From the NCBI RefSeq assembly GCF_014284275.1, contig NZ_JACOFU010000002.1:62001-126000 (forward strand): a DNA stretch of 64,000 nucleotides. Direction: 5' to 3'. Source of the DNA: Affinundibacterium amnicola. Lineage in GTDB: Bacteria; Pseudomonadota; Gammaproteobacteria; Burkholderiales; Burkholderiaceae_D. A model generated the notes under the pieces. It was not told where the DNA came from, did no database searches, and saw only the letters and a list, made by a program, of their open reading frames with translations. The translations under genes were made by a program, and so were the position numbers. Positions 50,464-59,591 of the stretch are shown here, one piece after another. The number at the start of each line of letters is the position of its first letter. Positions within the stretch are counted from its first letter, which is position 1.

Positions 50464-51243
50464 TCACTTACCAGATCGCTTGGACTGTCGACGCAGTCGC
50501 TCCTGCTCGCACATACTCATGCCGTAGTCAACCAGCCGTTCTGCGTAATCATCGATCGATTTTTCTTTACTGATTAATCCTGGTCGTATCGCCAAGATCA
50601 CGTCACTGCTGACCATTAAAGTCAAAGCCAATCCAGAGAGGGCAAATGCAAGCCGATGTAAATCATCATCGATGCGTTGAATACCGAGTTGCTTTGCCAG
50701 AAAGCTGACGAAGGCTTGATGTGCCGGTTTAATTTGGTGGTCAATCTCTTCTAACCACAATCCAGTTGGCTCAAGCATTTCGCGGATATGCAATTTCATG
50801 CAATTTTGGGCACGCTCACTTTGCTTAAAGCTATCGACAAATGTTTGCATTAATAGTTCCAAGCCTGCACGTAAAGTCAGGCCGGGCTGCAAAAATTGCG
50901 TTGGATGTATCGTAGGATTACCTACAGGATCATTAAAAATCGTGCGATAGAGATTTGCTTTATCGCCAAAATAGTAGCTAATCGCAGAAATATTCACCTT
51001 CGCCGTCATGGCGATTTCACGCGTTGAAGTACGCGCATACCCTTTTTCAGCAAACAAGCGCATAGCGCAACTAAACAACCGTTCGCGCGCCTCTTGCCCA
51101 TCAGCACGGAGATTTTTATCCGCAGCATTTTTTTCAACTGCTGGTGTGCGAAAGCCAGAATCGGTCGATTCTGATCCGAGACAATTACCGGAAGGACTTG
51201 TCTTACCTTCTGCATGTGATCCAATTTTTTTCATGAGGCGCAT
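50464..51243 (-). CDS. TetR-family repressor, likely controls the efflux genes
   Basis: 259 residues. N-terminal helix-turn-helix at about 50-100 (ARERLFSCAMRLFAEKGYA, STREIAMTAKVNISAISYYFG) after an atypical 48-residue extension that is polar and probably disordered. The C-terminal half (MREMLEPT-like IREMLEPTGLWLEEID) resembles the CecR/DUF1956 ligand domain. It precedes the MFP and RND genes by about 108 bases in the same direction, the usual layout for a local repressor. A palindrome lies 13 bases before the ATG. No Shine-Dalgarno sequence is clear; an ATG at 51234 is an alternative. Confidence 0.88.
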   Translation of the reverse strand: MRLMKKIGSHAEGKTSPSGNCLGSESTDSGFRTPAVEKNAADKNLRADGQEARERLFSCAMRLFAEKGYARTSTREIAMTAKVNISAISYYFGDKANLYRTIFNDPVGNPTIHPTQFLQPGLTLRAGLELLMQTFVDSFKQSERAQNCMKLHIREMLEPTGLWLEEIDHQIKPAHQAFVSFLAKQLGIQRIDDDLHRLAFALSGLALTLMVSSDVILAIRPGLISKEKSIDDYAERLVDYGMSMCEQERLRRQSKRSGK

Positions 51244-51256
51244 GCTAGCATATAAA

Positions 51257-51272
51257 TCAAACGTTTGTTTGA
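51257..51272. promoter_or_regulatory. Candidate TetR operator
   Basis: TCAAAC and GTTTGA form a perfect inverted repeat around GTTT just upstream of the tetR start. TetR-family operators of this form (short palindromes overlapping their own promoter) are common; binding is inferred. Confidence 0.55.
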
Positions 51273-51386
51273 ACTAAATATGTAGCAGGCGACGATTTTT
51301 TATCACTAGTTTTATCCCGGGTTTTGTCCCTAGTGGTGACAGGATAGCCATTGAATCACTTTGAAATGTCGAATAACTTCATGCAG

Positions 51387-52340
51387 TCAAGTAGCGACCT
51401 TTGACAGTCTCCGCTCGCGATACGCAGAACTCAATAAAGTGATCGCAACAATGAATACCACCAACACCACAATCCAACGCACGTAATCAAGCGGTAAAGA
51501 TTTCACGATAAAGGCAGCGAGCAGTACGGCAGGCACGCCACCAATTGCGACACCGAGTGCGGCTGATGGCAAATATTTTTGATTGCGAATAAATCCTATG
51601 CTACTGATAGGCATCAAGAAAGCACAAGATCCCATCATGATCGGGAATGCAGCCAAAGGGCTCATCCCAAGCAAGCTAACCATAATCATGCAAGGCGCAT
51701 AGAGTCCAATTCCTAGCGGCATTAATAGCCCTAGCACGAAATTTCCAATGACGCCAACCCACCACTTCCAACCAGTCAGCTCCAGTGCATCCAATCCTGC
51801 CGGCAACAATCCTAGCAAAGACATCAGCATAATCAATGCTGCAAGTAAGAGCGCGGCACCCATACCTAAGCGGATATGAAAGCGCGGTAAGCTCCCAACG
51901 ATCGCCGTTCCCAGCCAAGCGCCAGCGCCAGCCGTCAAGATCATCGGCAACAAAGTCGTAGGAGCAACATCAACAATTTGAATGAATATGAGCGCCTGCG
52001 TGATGGTTCCTAAAGTGTGTCCAACATTTAAGGTTCCCGGAATCAATTCATCTGGAACTATTTTCCCCAAGCGAAAAAATGCTGTGCTTGGTGCAAAGGA
52101 ACCGATTCCCAATGTATCAAAAAAATCAGTAATGGCGCCAATCAGAATTTCCACTGGTCGAGGCCATCGCCATTGAATCCCAGCAATACGCATCGCGTAT
52201 AAATTCTTAGCCCAAATTCCGATAAAGAGAATGGCGAGCGAGGCGAAGCACAGCAGCAAACCTGCGCTAAGCTCCTTACTTTGCAAAGTACATGCAGATA
52301 GCAGCAGCGTCATCACAACTAAGAAAAAACTTTTCATCAT
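51387..52340 (-). CDS. TSUP (TauE/SafE) family permease
   Basis: 317 residues with about eight membrane helices. The two glycine-rich half repeats typical of TSUP proteins are seen in ITDFFDTLGIGSFAPSTAFF and GLLMPLGIGLYAPCMIMVS. Members move sulfite, sulfoacetate or other organosulfur anions; the substrate here is unknown. The first 18 residues look like a lipoprotein signal (LLLSACTLQS), odd for a permease: either a cleaved leader or just the first helix. GGTGGA precedes the ATG. Separated from the tetR unit by about 140 bases, same strand. Confidence 0.85.
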   Translation of the reverse strand: MMKSFFLVVMTLLLSACTLQSKELSAGLLLCFASLAILFIGIWAKNLYAMRIAGIQWRWPRPVEILIGAITDFFDTLGIGSFAPSTAFFRLGKIVPDELIPGTLNVGHTLGTITQALIFIQIVDVAPTTLLPMILTAGAGAWLGTAIVGSLPRFHIRLGMGAALLLAALIMLMSLLGLLPAGLDALELTGWKWWVGVIGNFVLGLLMPLGIGLYAPCMIMVSLLGMSPLAAFPIMMGSCAFLMPISSIGFIRNQKYLPSAALGVAIGGVPAVLLAAFIVKSLPLDYVRWIVVLVVFIVAITLLSSAYRERRLSKVAT

Positions 52341-52616
52341 TGATCCACCATTAAATAAAATTGATCCAAACCTAGATCCAAATTGACCAAAATTTGAACT
52401 AAAAACAGAACTAAATACACAAAAAGCTACCGATACACACTGCTAATATATTTAAAAAATATGTGCAAGTATCTAGTGATAAGGAGAGTAAGGCAAGCAT
52501 TTTTAGCGGATTAAATCAATTAGACAAATTCACCACATTCACTTGAGATTTTCGATAATAAGTAAGGTAAAAAACGAGTAGAATAAAAAATCATTTACTG
52601 CTATTCGTGGAAGATT

Positions 52617-55112
52617 GTGAATCAGTCAGTTCAACATCAATCAATGAATCACTTTTTTCGTCGATTCATTTTAGGCTTGGTTGTGCTCAGCTTGCTGGCA
52701 CTGTATGCCAATGAGCATTGGATAAAGCGCCGCCTACAAGTTGACTTCATGTCTGAAGGCAAAGTATCTGCCATAGATGACCGTCCGGAAGGTGGAAATA
52801 GCGTCGCAAAATTAATCAAAAGTGAGCGCGCATTGACAATGGAATGCGAAATTGCCGCCACCTATCAATGGCCATTTTGCGAACTAGCGATCAAATTAAA
52901 AGACGACAATTCTGGAATTAATCTTCATCAGTTTGATACCTTACGATTACAAATTCGCAGCACTGGTCCTGAACAACATAATCCTGTCCGCGTCTTCTTG
53001 CGCAATTTCAATCCTGCATATTCAAACGACACAGCTGGCTCGCTCAAGCCCCATGAAGTCGTCTATGACCCAAATCTGGTTGCTGAATCTGTGGAGTTTA
53101 GATTAAGTCAATTTATGGTGGCGTCTTGGTGGACACAATCCCATCCCACTAGCATTGAACATCTGGGGCCTCAGTTAGACCAAGTTGTTGCGATCAGTTT
53201 TATCACTGGAGGTAATGTCATTCCCGGTAAGCACAGCATCAGCTTAGAGTCAGTCGAACTAACTGGGCAATGGATACCAACAGAACATTTTCGACTAGGT
53301 ATTATCTTTCTTTGGCTAACAGGAATTGTCGCTTATCTGATTTGGGATTCCCGACAATCAAGACGAGAGTTACGCGAATCTGTGCGCCTAAAACGTGAAC
53401 TAGAATTGAGCAACCAAGTATTGGAAACACGAGTGGATGAGCGCACCCGTGCTTTGGCCGCGAGCAACGCGCAATTAATCGACACCTTACAAAATCTGGA
53501 AGGCACCCGTTCCGAATTAGTACAAAATGAAAAAAATGCTGCACTTGGTTCATTGGTGTCAGGCATTGCGCATGAACTCAACACCCCTATTGGCAATGCT
53601 TTGTTAGTTAGCAGTACCTTGGGCGATAAAATCAAAGAACTGGAAATCATTAGCGAAACCAGATTCACACGCAAAGCCCTCAAAGATTTCTTTACTGAGG
53701 CGACCCACGGCACCACAATTTTGCAACAAAATTTGGAACGGGCAGCGACTTTAATTTCCAGCTTTAAACAACTCTCCGCGGATCAACATTCGGAACAAAG
53801 ACGGCAATTTCGTTTAATTGATGTGGTCGAAGAAACGCAATTAGCCATGCTTCCATGTATTAAGCAAACGCCACATCAACTGAATATCGATGTCGCACCT
53901 GACATCATGATGGATGCCTACCCCGGCCCACTGAGCCAGATTTTCATCAATCTCATTAACAACGCGCTACTCCACGCATTTGACAATATCGAACATGGAC
54001 ACATGTTTTTGACAGCAAAATTACAAGATCAAGATAGAGTTGAAATTATCTTCAGCGATGATGGAAATGGTATTTCAGCGACCATCCTACGGCGCGTTTT
54101 CGAGCCATTCTTCACCACCAAATTAGGAAAAGGTGGCAGCGGCTTAGGTATGCACTTAGCGCATACTGTGGTTAATCAGTTATTTGGTGGAAAAATTGAA
54201 ATTGAATCCTTACCCGGTGAAGGTACTAGTATCCGCATGCTCTTACCTTTAATCGCGCCGCAAATCGATTTGAATCTAATTCGATTAGGTGTACCGAAAG
54301 ATGTACTTGAAGATTATCAATTGTTTTTAAACTCACGCAAAAATAAAGATGTGAATGAATTTGGAGGTATGTACAGTCGTCGCGACGTCGTTGAGCTGGC
54401 ATTTTTTATCCGAGCATTAGAAACCGTAAGGCCTAATTCAGACTATAAATTAATTGCGATTGATAGCTATGCGAATGGCATAGAGCAACTACGCCAATCG
54501 ACCATCACCTGCTTGGCGACGACTTGTTGGGAGTCTGATTTAATCGCTTATGCAGAAGAGATTTGTATTTCGCCACCTATGATTGCTGATGGACTTTCTA
54601 TCGTCGGAATTTATACCGCAGCACATAATCAGCATGCACTCAATTGCAAATCACTGGACGATTTTCAACAGTTACGTTTGGTTTCTAATCGTGATTGGAG
54701 TGCCGACTGGAACACATTAAAGCAATTAGGAATCGACAATTGTCTGGATGTAAAAACATGGCGGCAGATGGTCTACATGGTTAGTAGTAACGAAGTCGAT
54801 GCCTTACTCGCACCGTTCGCTACTCACCATGAATTAACAATAGAACTCGATGATTGCCAATTGATTCCAGTACCGGGATTAAGAATTGGTTTAACAGGAT
54901 CACGCCATTTCGCATGTGGCAAAAGCCCACAAGCGACAGCCTTGGCGAAAGCAATTTTTGCTGAACTAAAATGCTATCTTGATGATGGAAGTTTTGTTCG
55001 GGCGCTTGAACAATGTGGATTCATCAATACACTGACATCGTCATGGACAATATTAAATTCCAGCGGCATAGACGATAAAGAAGTTAAGGCAGAGAAGCCC
55101 TCCGCCTTTTGA
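52617..55112 (+). CDS. Hybrid-architecture sensor histidine kinase with C-terminal solute-binding-like domain
   Basis: 831 residues from a GTG at 52617 (GGAAGA upstream); ATG at 52644 is an alternative. Order: TM1 (about 12-30), an extracytoplasmic domain (31-224), TM2 (225-243), a coiled coil (250-310), a HisKA region with phospho-acceptor H319 (SGIAHELNTPIGN), then HATPase (N-box INLINNALLHAF, G-boxes DDGNGIS and GSGLGMHLAH). Residues about 560-831 follow the ATPase and resemble a periplasmic-binding-protein (SBP_bac_3) fold: LIAIDSYANGIEQLRQ, LVSNRDWSADWNTLKQLGI, SSNEVDALLAPF and a final FVRALEQCGF. There is no receiver or response regulator gene next to it, so its output partner is unknown. 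Confidence 0.88.
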   Translation: MNQSVQHQSMNHFFRRFILGLVVLSLLALYANEHWIKRRLQVDFMSEGKVSAIDDRPEGGNSVAKLIKSERALTMECEIAATYQWPFCELAIKLKDDNSGINLHQFDTLRLQIRSTGPEQHNPVRVFLRNFNPAYSNDTAGSLKPHEVVYDPNLVAESVEFRLSQFMVASWWTQSHPTSIEHLGPQLDQVVAISFITGGNVIPGKHSISLESVELTGQWIPTEHFRLGIIFLWLTGIVAYLIWDSRQSRRELRESVRLKRELELSNQVLETRVDERTRALAASNAQLIDTLQNLEGTRSELVQNEKNAALGSLVSGIAHELNTPIGNALLVSSTLGDKIKELEIISETRFTRKALKDFFTEATHGTTILQQNLERAATLISSFKQLSADQHSEQRRQFRLIDVVEETQLAMLPCIKQTPHQLNIDVAPDIMMDAYPGPLSQIFINLINNALLHAFDNIEHGHMFLTAKLQDQDRVEIIFSDDGNGISATILRRVFEPFFTTKLGKGGSGLGMHLAHTVVNQLFGGKIEIESLPGEGTSIRMLLPLIAPQIDLNLIRLGVPKDVLEDYQLFLNSRKNKDVNEFGGMYSRRDVVELAFFIRALETVRPNSDYKLIAIDSYANGIEQLRQSTITCLATTCWESDLIAYAEEICISPPMIADGLSIVGIYTAAHNQHALNCKSLDDFQQLRLVSNRDWSADWNTLKQLGIDNCLDVKTWRQMVYMVSSNEVDALLAPFATHHELTIELDDCQLIPVPGLRIGLTGSRHFACGKSPQATALAKAIFAELKCYLDDGSFVRALEQCGFINTLTSSWTILNSSGIDDKEVKAEKPSAF

Positions 55113-55126
55113 GAAATCAATCAGCT

Positions 55127-55741
55127 CTACTTCCTAACAACCTCACAACTAGCGCCATTACATACTTCTGATTTCAAGTTAAGTAATTGATAGATGTGGC
55201 AACCAGCGCAGTAAGCAAAAGCAGACTCCATCCAAGTAAACAATACGCACACGGCACAGATTAACTGCGTATTTAAACCGTTATTGCCAGTCCAAAAAAG
55301 GAAGGCGACAATCCCAGAAAGTATCACGCCTATCGTCCATGCAAATCGTTTCGGCATCGCAGAAACCCATTCAGCTTGCATATTCAAAACGCGCTGACTA
55401 ATCCATGCAGAGATCAACATCGTTGGTGAATACTGCACACCAACAAAAACCCGCAACACAAAATCAAAAAAAGAATAGGTCACAAATAAAGTAATCGGTA
55501 AAAATAGGCCATAGAAGAAAGCGAGACAAAATACCCAAATTGCCGCCATCATCGTCAATCCCGCAGATGCCCTGACTGCGCGCTCATCAACCACACCCTG
55601 ATTCACAAACTCCGCATCAGAAATCGCATTCGCCAAGTGGGGGTCTTTATTAAAAGCATCAAGTTCGTAAATCTTGCCAGCATATTTTACTAACTGCTTT
55701 TTGTAACCGTAATCAGCCGTAGTATAAAAATTTTTAATCAT
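55127..55741 (-). CDS. DUF4395 membrane protein
   Basis: 204 residues from the ATG at 55739-55741, which has GGAAAG eight bases upstream; the frame is open to 55822 but upstream starts lack a binding site. Four hydrophobic segments (about 62-90, 98-118, 138-160 and 163-180). NQGVVDERAVRASAGLTMM and the C-terminal FAYCAGCHIYQLL (CxGCxxY) match DUF4395, whose function is not known; the cysteine pair suggests a redox role. A final CNGASC adds two more cysteines. Convergent with the kinase gene, 14 bases apart. Confidence 0.82.
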   Translation of the reverse strand: MIKNFYTTADYGYKKQLVKYAGKIYELDAFNKDPHLANAISDAEFVNQGVVDERAVRASAGLTMMAAIWVFCLAFFYGLFLPITLFVTYSFFDFVLRVFVGVQYSPTMLISAWISQRVLNMQAEWVSAMPKRFAWTIGVILSGIVAFLFWTGNNGLNTQLICAVCVLFTWMESAFAYCAGCHIYQLLNLKSEVCNGASCEVVRK

Positions 55742-55883
55742 ATTCGCTTTCCAGTCGCGGTTTTCAGGCTGCAAGAATGAATGAGCATTCCTACTCACCA
55801 TATTTGAATAATGAATCATCAATCACATTGATATTCAATTTACCAATAAGGCGAGATTGTACAATCTGTCTTTACATTGCGCC

Positions 55884-55923
55884 AAAAAAAATCCCCAATG
55901 CGTATGAAAAGCATCAGGGATTT
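55884..55923 (-). terminator. Terminator of the PDH operon
   Basis: AAATCCCCAATGC pairs with GCATCAGGGATTT (two mismatches); read leftward the stem is followed by an eight-base U-run. It lies about 90 bases after lpdA. Confidence 0.85.
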
Positions 55924-56010
55924 CTTAACTGAATGAATACTACGACAAAAACTTTAGCTCAACTTACTTTTTTTTACTCGGGCTAATTTTCTTGTGCAAA
56001 TTTATGTCGT

Positions 56011-58104
56011 CTATTTTTTGCGCTGCGGTGGCAAATCAGTACAAACACCTTTGTACACTTCAGCAGCCATGCCCATAGACTCACCCAAGGTTGGATGTGG
56101 ATGAATAGTTTTGCCGATGTCAACTGCATCTGCGCCCATTTCGATTGCCACAGCTAACTCACCTATCATGTCACCAGCATGCGTACCGACAATAGCGCCG
56201 CCAATAATGCGTTTGCTTTCCGCATCAAAAATCAACTTCGTAAAGCCTTCAGCACGACCATTGGCGACCGCGCGACCCGATGCTGCCCAAGGGAACACGC
56301 CCTTCTCAACCGCCAAACCTTTGGCTTTGGCTTCATCTTCGGTCACACCTACCCACGCCACTTCAGGATCAGTGTAAGCAACTGAAGGAATCACTGTCGC
56401 GTCAAAATAAGCCTTATGACCTGCGGCAGCCTCTGCCGCGACATGCGCTTCATGCACCGCTTTATGCGCCAACATCGGCTGACCGACCAGATCGCCAATC
56501 GCAAAGATGTGTGGCACATTGGTGCGCATTTGCTTATCGACATTGATAAAGCCACGATCCGTGACTGTCACGCCGGCTTTGTCAGCCGCAATTTTTTTAC
56601 CATTCGGGCTACGTCCGACCGCGACCAAAACCAAATCATAGACTTGAGGTGCCGGAGCAGCAGCACCTGCTTCTGCTGCTTCAAACGTGACTTTAATTCC
56701 TTCGGTCAGTGCTTCTACGCCGACTGTTTTAGTCTTCGTCATTACATTGTCGAAGCGATGCTGATTATGCTTTTGCCAGACTTTGACCATGTCGCGATCA
56801 GCGCCTTGCATCAAGCCGTCCATCATTTCTACCACGTCAATACGTGCGCCTAACGTGGAATACACTGTTGCCATTTCGAGACCGATAATGCCACCGCCGA
56901 TGACCAGCATACGCTTAGGAATTTGACGTAATTCAAGTGCACCCGTGCTATCAACGATGCGTGGATCTTCTGGCACGAACGGTAATTTCACCACAGAAGA
57001 ACCCGCTGCGATAATCGCTTGTTTGAACTGTATGGTTTTCTTACTGCCATCAGCGGCCGTTACCTCGATATGATAAGGACTGACGAATTGACCGTTACCT
57101 TGTACCACATTGACCTTACGCGCTTTCGCCATGCCAGCTAAGCCACCGGTCATTTGCTTGATCACGCCATCTTTATGTGCGCGCAAGGCATCAAGATCAA
57201 TTTGCGGTTTTGCAAAAGTTACGCCATGTCCTGACATCGCTGCTGTTTCATCGATCACTGCTGCAACGTGCAATAAAGCTTTCGATGGGATACAACCCAC
57301 GTTCAAGCACACACCGCCCAAGGTCGCATAGCGTTCAATCAGAACCACATTCATACCGAGATCAGCGGCACGGAAAGCGGCTGAATAACCGCCCGGCCCT
57401 GCGCCCAAAACCATCATGTCGCATTCGATATCGACTTTGCCGCTGTAATTTGATGCAATTGGTGCAGGCGCTGATGTAGACGCGGCGACTACCGCAGGCG
57501 CTGAAACTGGTGCGGCTTCTACAGGTGCAGAAACACCGGCGCCTTCAACTAAGACCAACAAACTACCTTCAGCAACTTTGTCGCCAACTTTAACTTTGAT
57601 TTCTTTGACGACACCTGCATGACTGGACGGAATTTCCATACTGGCTTTGTCGGATTCAACTGTGATCAAAGACTGATCGACTTTGACCGTATCACCAACT
57701 TTCACCATCAGCTCAATCACTTCTACTTCTTTGAAATCGCCTATGTCGGGAACTTTGACTTCGATAATGCCGACGGATGCAGGAGCGACGGCTTGTGCTG
57801 GCGCTGACACTGCGGCTGCAGCGGCTGGCACAACTACCGCTGCAGGTGCCGCAGACGCTACTGCTCCAGCGGCTTCCACGATAATCATCAAGCTACCTTC
57901 AGCCACTTTATCGCCGACTTTAACTTTGATTTCCTTAACGACACCAGCATGACTGGATGGAATTTCCATACTGGCTTTGTCGGATTCAACGGTGATTAAA
58001 GATTGATCGACTTTAATCGTGTCGCCAACTTTAACCATGACTTCAATAATTTCGACTTCTTTAAAATCGCCGATATCTGGGACTTTGACTTCAATTGTGC
58101 TCAT
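56011..58104 (-). CDS. lpdA: Dihydrolipoamide dehydrogenase (PDH E3) with two lipoyl domains
   Basis: 697 residues from the ATG at 58102-58104 (TTGGAG nine bases upstream; the frame is open further to 58239 but that part is not E3-like). Two lipoyl domains, residues about 2-78 and 113-190, each with [15 protein letters not shown] and lipoyl-lysines K43 and K153, are joined by Ala/Pro-rich linkers. The flavoprotein follows from about 225: [15 protein letters not shown] (FAD), [13 protein letters not shown] with the redox disulfide C266/C271, NAD-binding [15 protein letters not shown] and the C-terminal HPHPTLGES active-site His-Glu. Reoxidises dihydrolipoamide of the complex to give NADH. One lipoyl domain is usual for E3 in this operon type; two is more. 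Confidence 0.96.
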   Translation of the reverse strand: MSTIEVKVPDIGDFKEVEIIEVMVKVGDTIKVDQSLITVESDKASMEIPSSHAGVVKEIKVKVGDKVAEGSLMIIVEAAGAVASAAPAAVVVPAAAAAVSAPAQAVAPASVGIIEVKVPDIGDFKEVEVIELMVKVGDTVKVDQSLITVESDKASMEIPSSHAGVVKEIKVKVGDKVAEGSLLVLVEGAGVSAPVEAAPVSAPAVVAASTSAPAPIASNYSGKVDIECDMMVLGAGPGGYSAAFRAADLGMNVVLIERYATLGGVCLNVGCIPSKALLHVAAVIDETAAMSGHGVTFAKPQIDLDALRAHKDGVIKQMTGGLAGMAKARKVNVVQGNGQFVSPYHIEVTAADGSKKTIQFKQAIIAAGSSVVKLPFVPEDPRIVDSTGALELRQIPKRMLVIGGGIIGLEMATVYSTLGARIDVVEMMDGLMQGADRDMVKVWQKHNQHRFDNVMTKTKTVGVEALTEGIKVTFEAAEAGAAAPAPQVYDLVLVAVGRSPNGKKIAADKAGVTVTDRGFINVDKQMRTNVPHIFAIGDLVGQPMLAHKAVHEAHVAAEAAAGHKAYFDATVIPSVAYTDPEVAWVGVTEDEAKAKGLAVEKGVFPWAASGRAVANGRAEGFTKLIFDAESKRIIGGAIVGTHAGDMIGELAVAIEMGADAVDIGKTIHPHPTLGESMGMAAEVYKGVCTDLPPQRKK

Positions 58105-58130
58105 ATTTTTTGCTCCAATTTTATTCTTCG

Positions 58131-58154
58131 TAGGGTGGGCACTTGCCCACCCTA
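58131..58154. repeat. Short GGGTGGGC palindrome between aceF and lpdA
   Basis: TAGGGTGGGC and GCCCACCCTA pair perfectly around four bases (ACTT). A T-run follows on the rightward side only, so it is not a terminator for the leftward operon. It shares the GTAGGGTG / CACCCTA ends with the GGGTGCGC repeat family. Confidence 0.75.
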
Positions 58155-58162
58155 GGTTTTTT

Positions 58163-59488
58163 TTAAAGCATCGTCTTACGCAAATCAGCAAGCACATCTG
58201 CCAGATAAGCTGTGAACTTCGCCGCCATCGCGCCGTCAATCACACGGTGGTCATAAGACAAGGACAATGGCAACATTAAACGTGGCACAAATTGTTTGCC
58301 ATCCCAAACTGGCTTCATCGAAGACTTGGACAAACCAAGAATCGCGACTTCAGGCGCATTGATAATCGGCGTAAATGCGGTGCCACCGATGCCGCCCAAA
58401 GAAGAGATGGTGAAGGTTGCACCTTGCATATCGGCTGGTTTCAATTTGCCATCACGTGCCTGCGCCGACAATTCACCCATTTCTGTAGCGATTTGTGACA
58501 GCGTTTTTTGATCCGCGTTTTTGATGACAGGAACCACCAAACCATTTGGCGTATCGGCTGCGAAACCAATGTTGTAGTACTGCTTCAAAATCAGGTTTTC
58601 ACCAGTCGCATCGAGCGATGCGTTGAAGGCTTTGAATTTCTTCAATGCTGCTACGCTAGCTTTGATCACAAACGCCAACATCGTCAATTTCACGCCTGAT
58701 TTTGCCAAAGCATCATTCGATGATTTACGGAAGTCTTCGAGACCGGTGATATCGGCTTCGTCAAATTGCGTTACGTGCGGGATCATGACCCAGTTGCGAT
58801 GCAAATTTGGGCCACTGAGTTTTTTGATGCGTGACAATGGCAATAATTCTGTCGTGCCGAATTTACTGAAATCCAAAGAAGGCCATGGTAAGAGATTCAT
58901 GCCGGAACCACTACCATTGGTATTTGCCGCAGCTACTGGTGCGTTCGCAGCGCCAGCAACTACACCCTTCACATAGTTTTGTACGTCTTGTTGGGTAATG
59001 CGACCTTTTGGTGCGGTACCTGGAACTTTACTTAAATCGACACCGAGTTCACGTGCAAATTTACGGATGGATGGAGACGCGTGTGATTTGCCTGCTGCGG
59101 CAGTTGCAACGGCTGGCGCACTCGCTACTGGAGCTGCTATCGGAGCGGCGATTGGAGCAACGGATGGAACAACTACGGCTGGTGCTGCCACATGTGCTGG
59201 TGCTGATGATGGTGCTGCCGCCACTGGCGCAGTTGCAGGAGTGGCGGTGCCGTCTGCATCCACAATCACCACCAAAGAACCTAAGGCAACTTTATCGCCC
59301 ACCTTCACTTTAATTTCTTTCACCACGCCAGCATGACTAGATGGAATTTCCATACTCGCCTTGTCGGATTCTACGGTGATCAAGGACTGATCGACTTTAA
59401 TCGTATCGCCGACTTTGACCATCAACTCAATCACTTCAACTTCTTTGAAATCGCCGATATCCGGGACTTTGACTTCTACTGTACTCAT
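58163..59488 (-). CDS. aceF: Pyruvate dehydrogenase E2, dihydrolipoyllysine acetyltransferase
   Basis: 441 residues. One lipoyl domain (2-78, lipoyl-lysine K43 in [11 protein letters not shown]), an Ala/Pro linker, a peripheral-subunit-binding domain (about 137-175: [27 protein letters not shown]) and the catalytic domain ending in [15 protein letters not shown] with catalytic H414. Transfers acetyl from lipoyl to CoA and forms the core of the complex. The single lipoyl domain here contrasts with two in the neighbouring E3. Separated from lpdA by a short palindrome and from aceE by a longer one. Confidence 0.97.
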   Translation of the reverse strand: MSTVEVKVPDIGDFKEVEVIELMVKVGDTIKVDQSLITVESDKASMEIPSSHAGVVKEIKVKVGDKVALGSLVVIVDADGTATPATAPVAAAPSSAPAHVAAPAVVVPSVAPIAAPIAAPVASAPAVATAAAGKSHASPSIRKFARELGVDLSKVPGTAPKGRITQQDVQNYVKGVVAGAANAPVAAANTNGSGSGMNLLPWPSLDFSKFGTTELLPLSRIKKLSGPNLHRNWVMIPHVTQFDEADITGLEDFRKSSNDALAKSGVKLTMLAFVIKASVAALKKFKAFNASLDATGENLILKQYYNIGFAADTPNGLVVPVIKNADQKTLSQIATEMGELSAQARDGKLKPADMQGATFTISSLGGIGGTAFTPIINAPEVAILGLSKSSMKPVWDGKQFVPRLMLPLSLSYDHRVIDGAMAAKFTAYLADVLADLRKTML

Positions 59489-59510
59489 AATGTTTGCTCC
59501 ACTATTTCAG

Positions 59511-59559
59511 GTAGGGTGCGCCGTGCGCACCTCGGTTTGGTGCGCACGGCGCACCCTAC
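59511..59559. repeat. Dispersed GGGTGCGC palindromic repeat, copy 2 (within PDH operon)
   Basis: Perfect 21-base arms (59511-59531 and 59539-59559) around a seven-base loop; the left arm starts GTAGGGTGCGC. In the aceE-aceF gap, it would form a very stable RNA hairpin in the operon transcript, without a U-run for leftward termination. Confidence 0.9.
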
Positions 59560-59591
59560 TTTGCTATTCTTTAAAATCGCATCAACAATAA

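Noticed and set aside
58131-58170. Palindrome plus T-run as a terminator inside the PDH operon
   Set aside because: The T-run follows on the rightward strand only, while the operon is leftward; it fits better as a member of the dispersed palindrome family.
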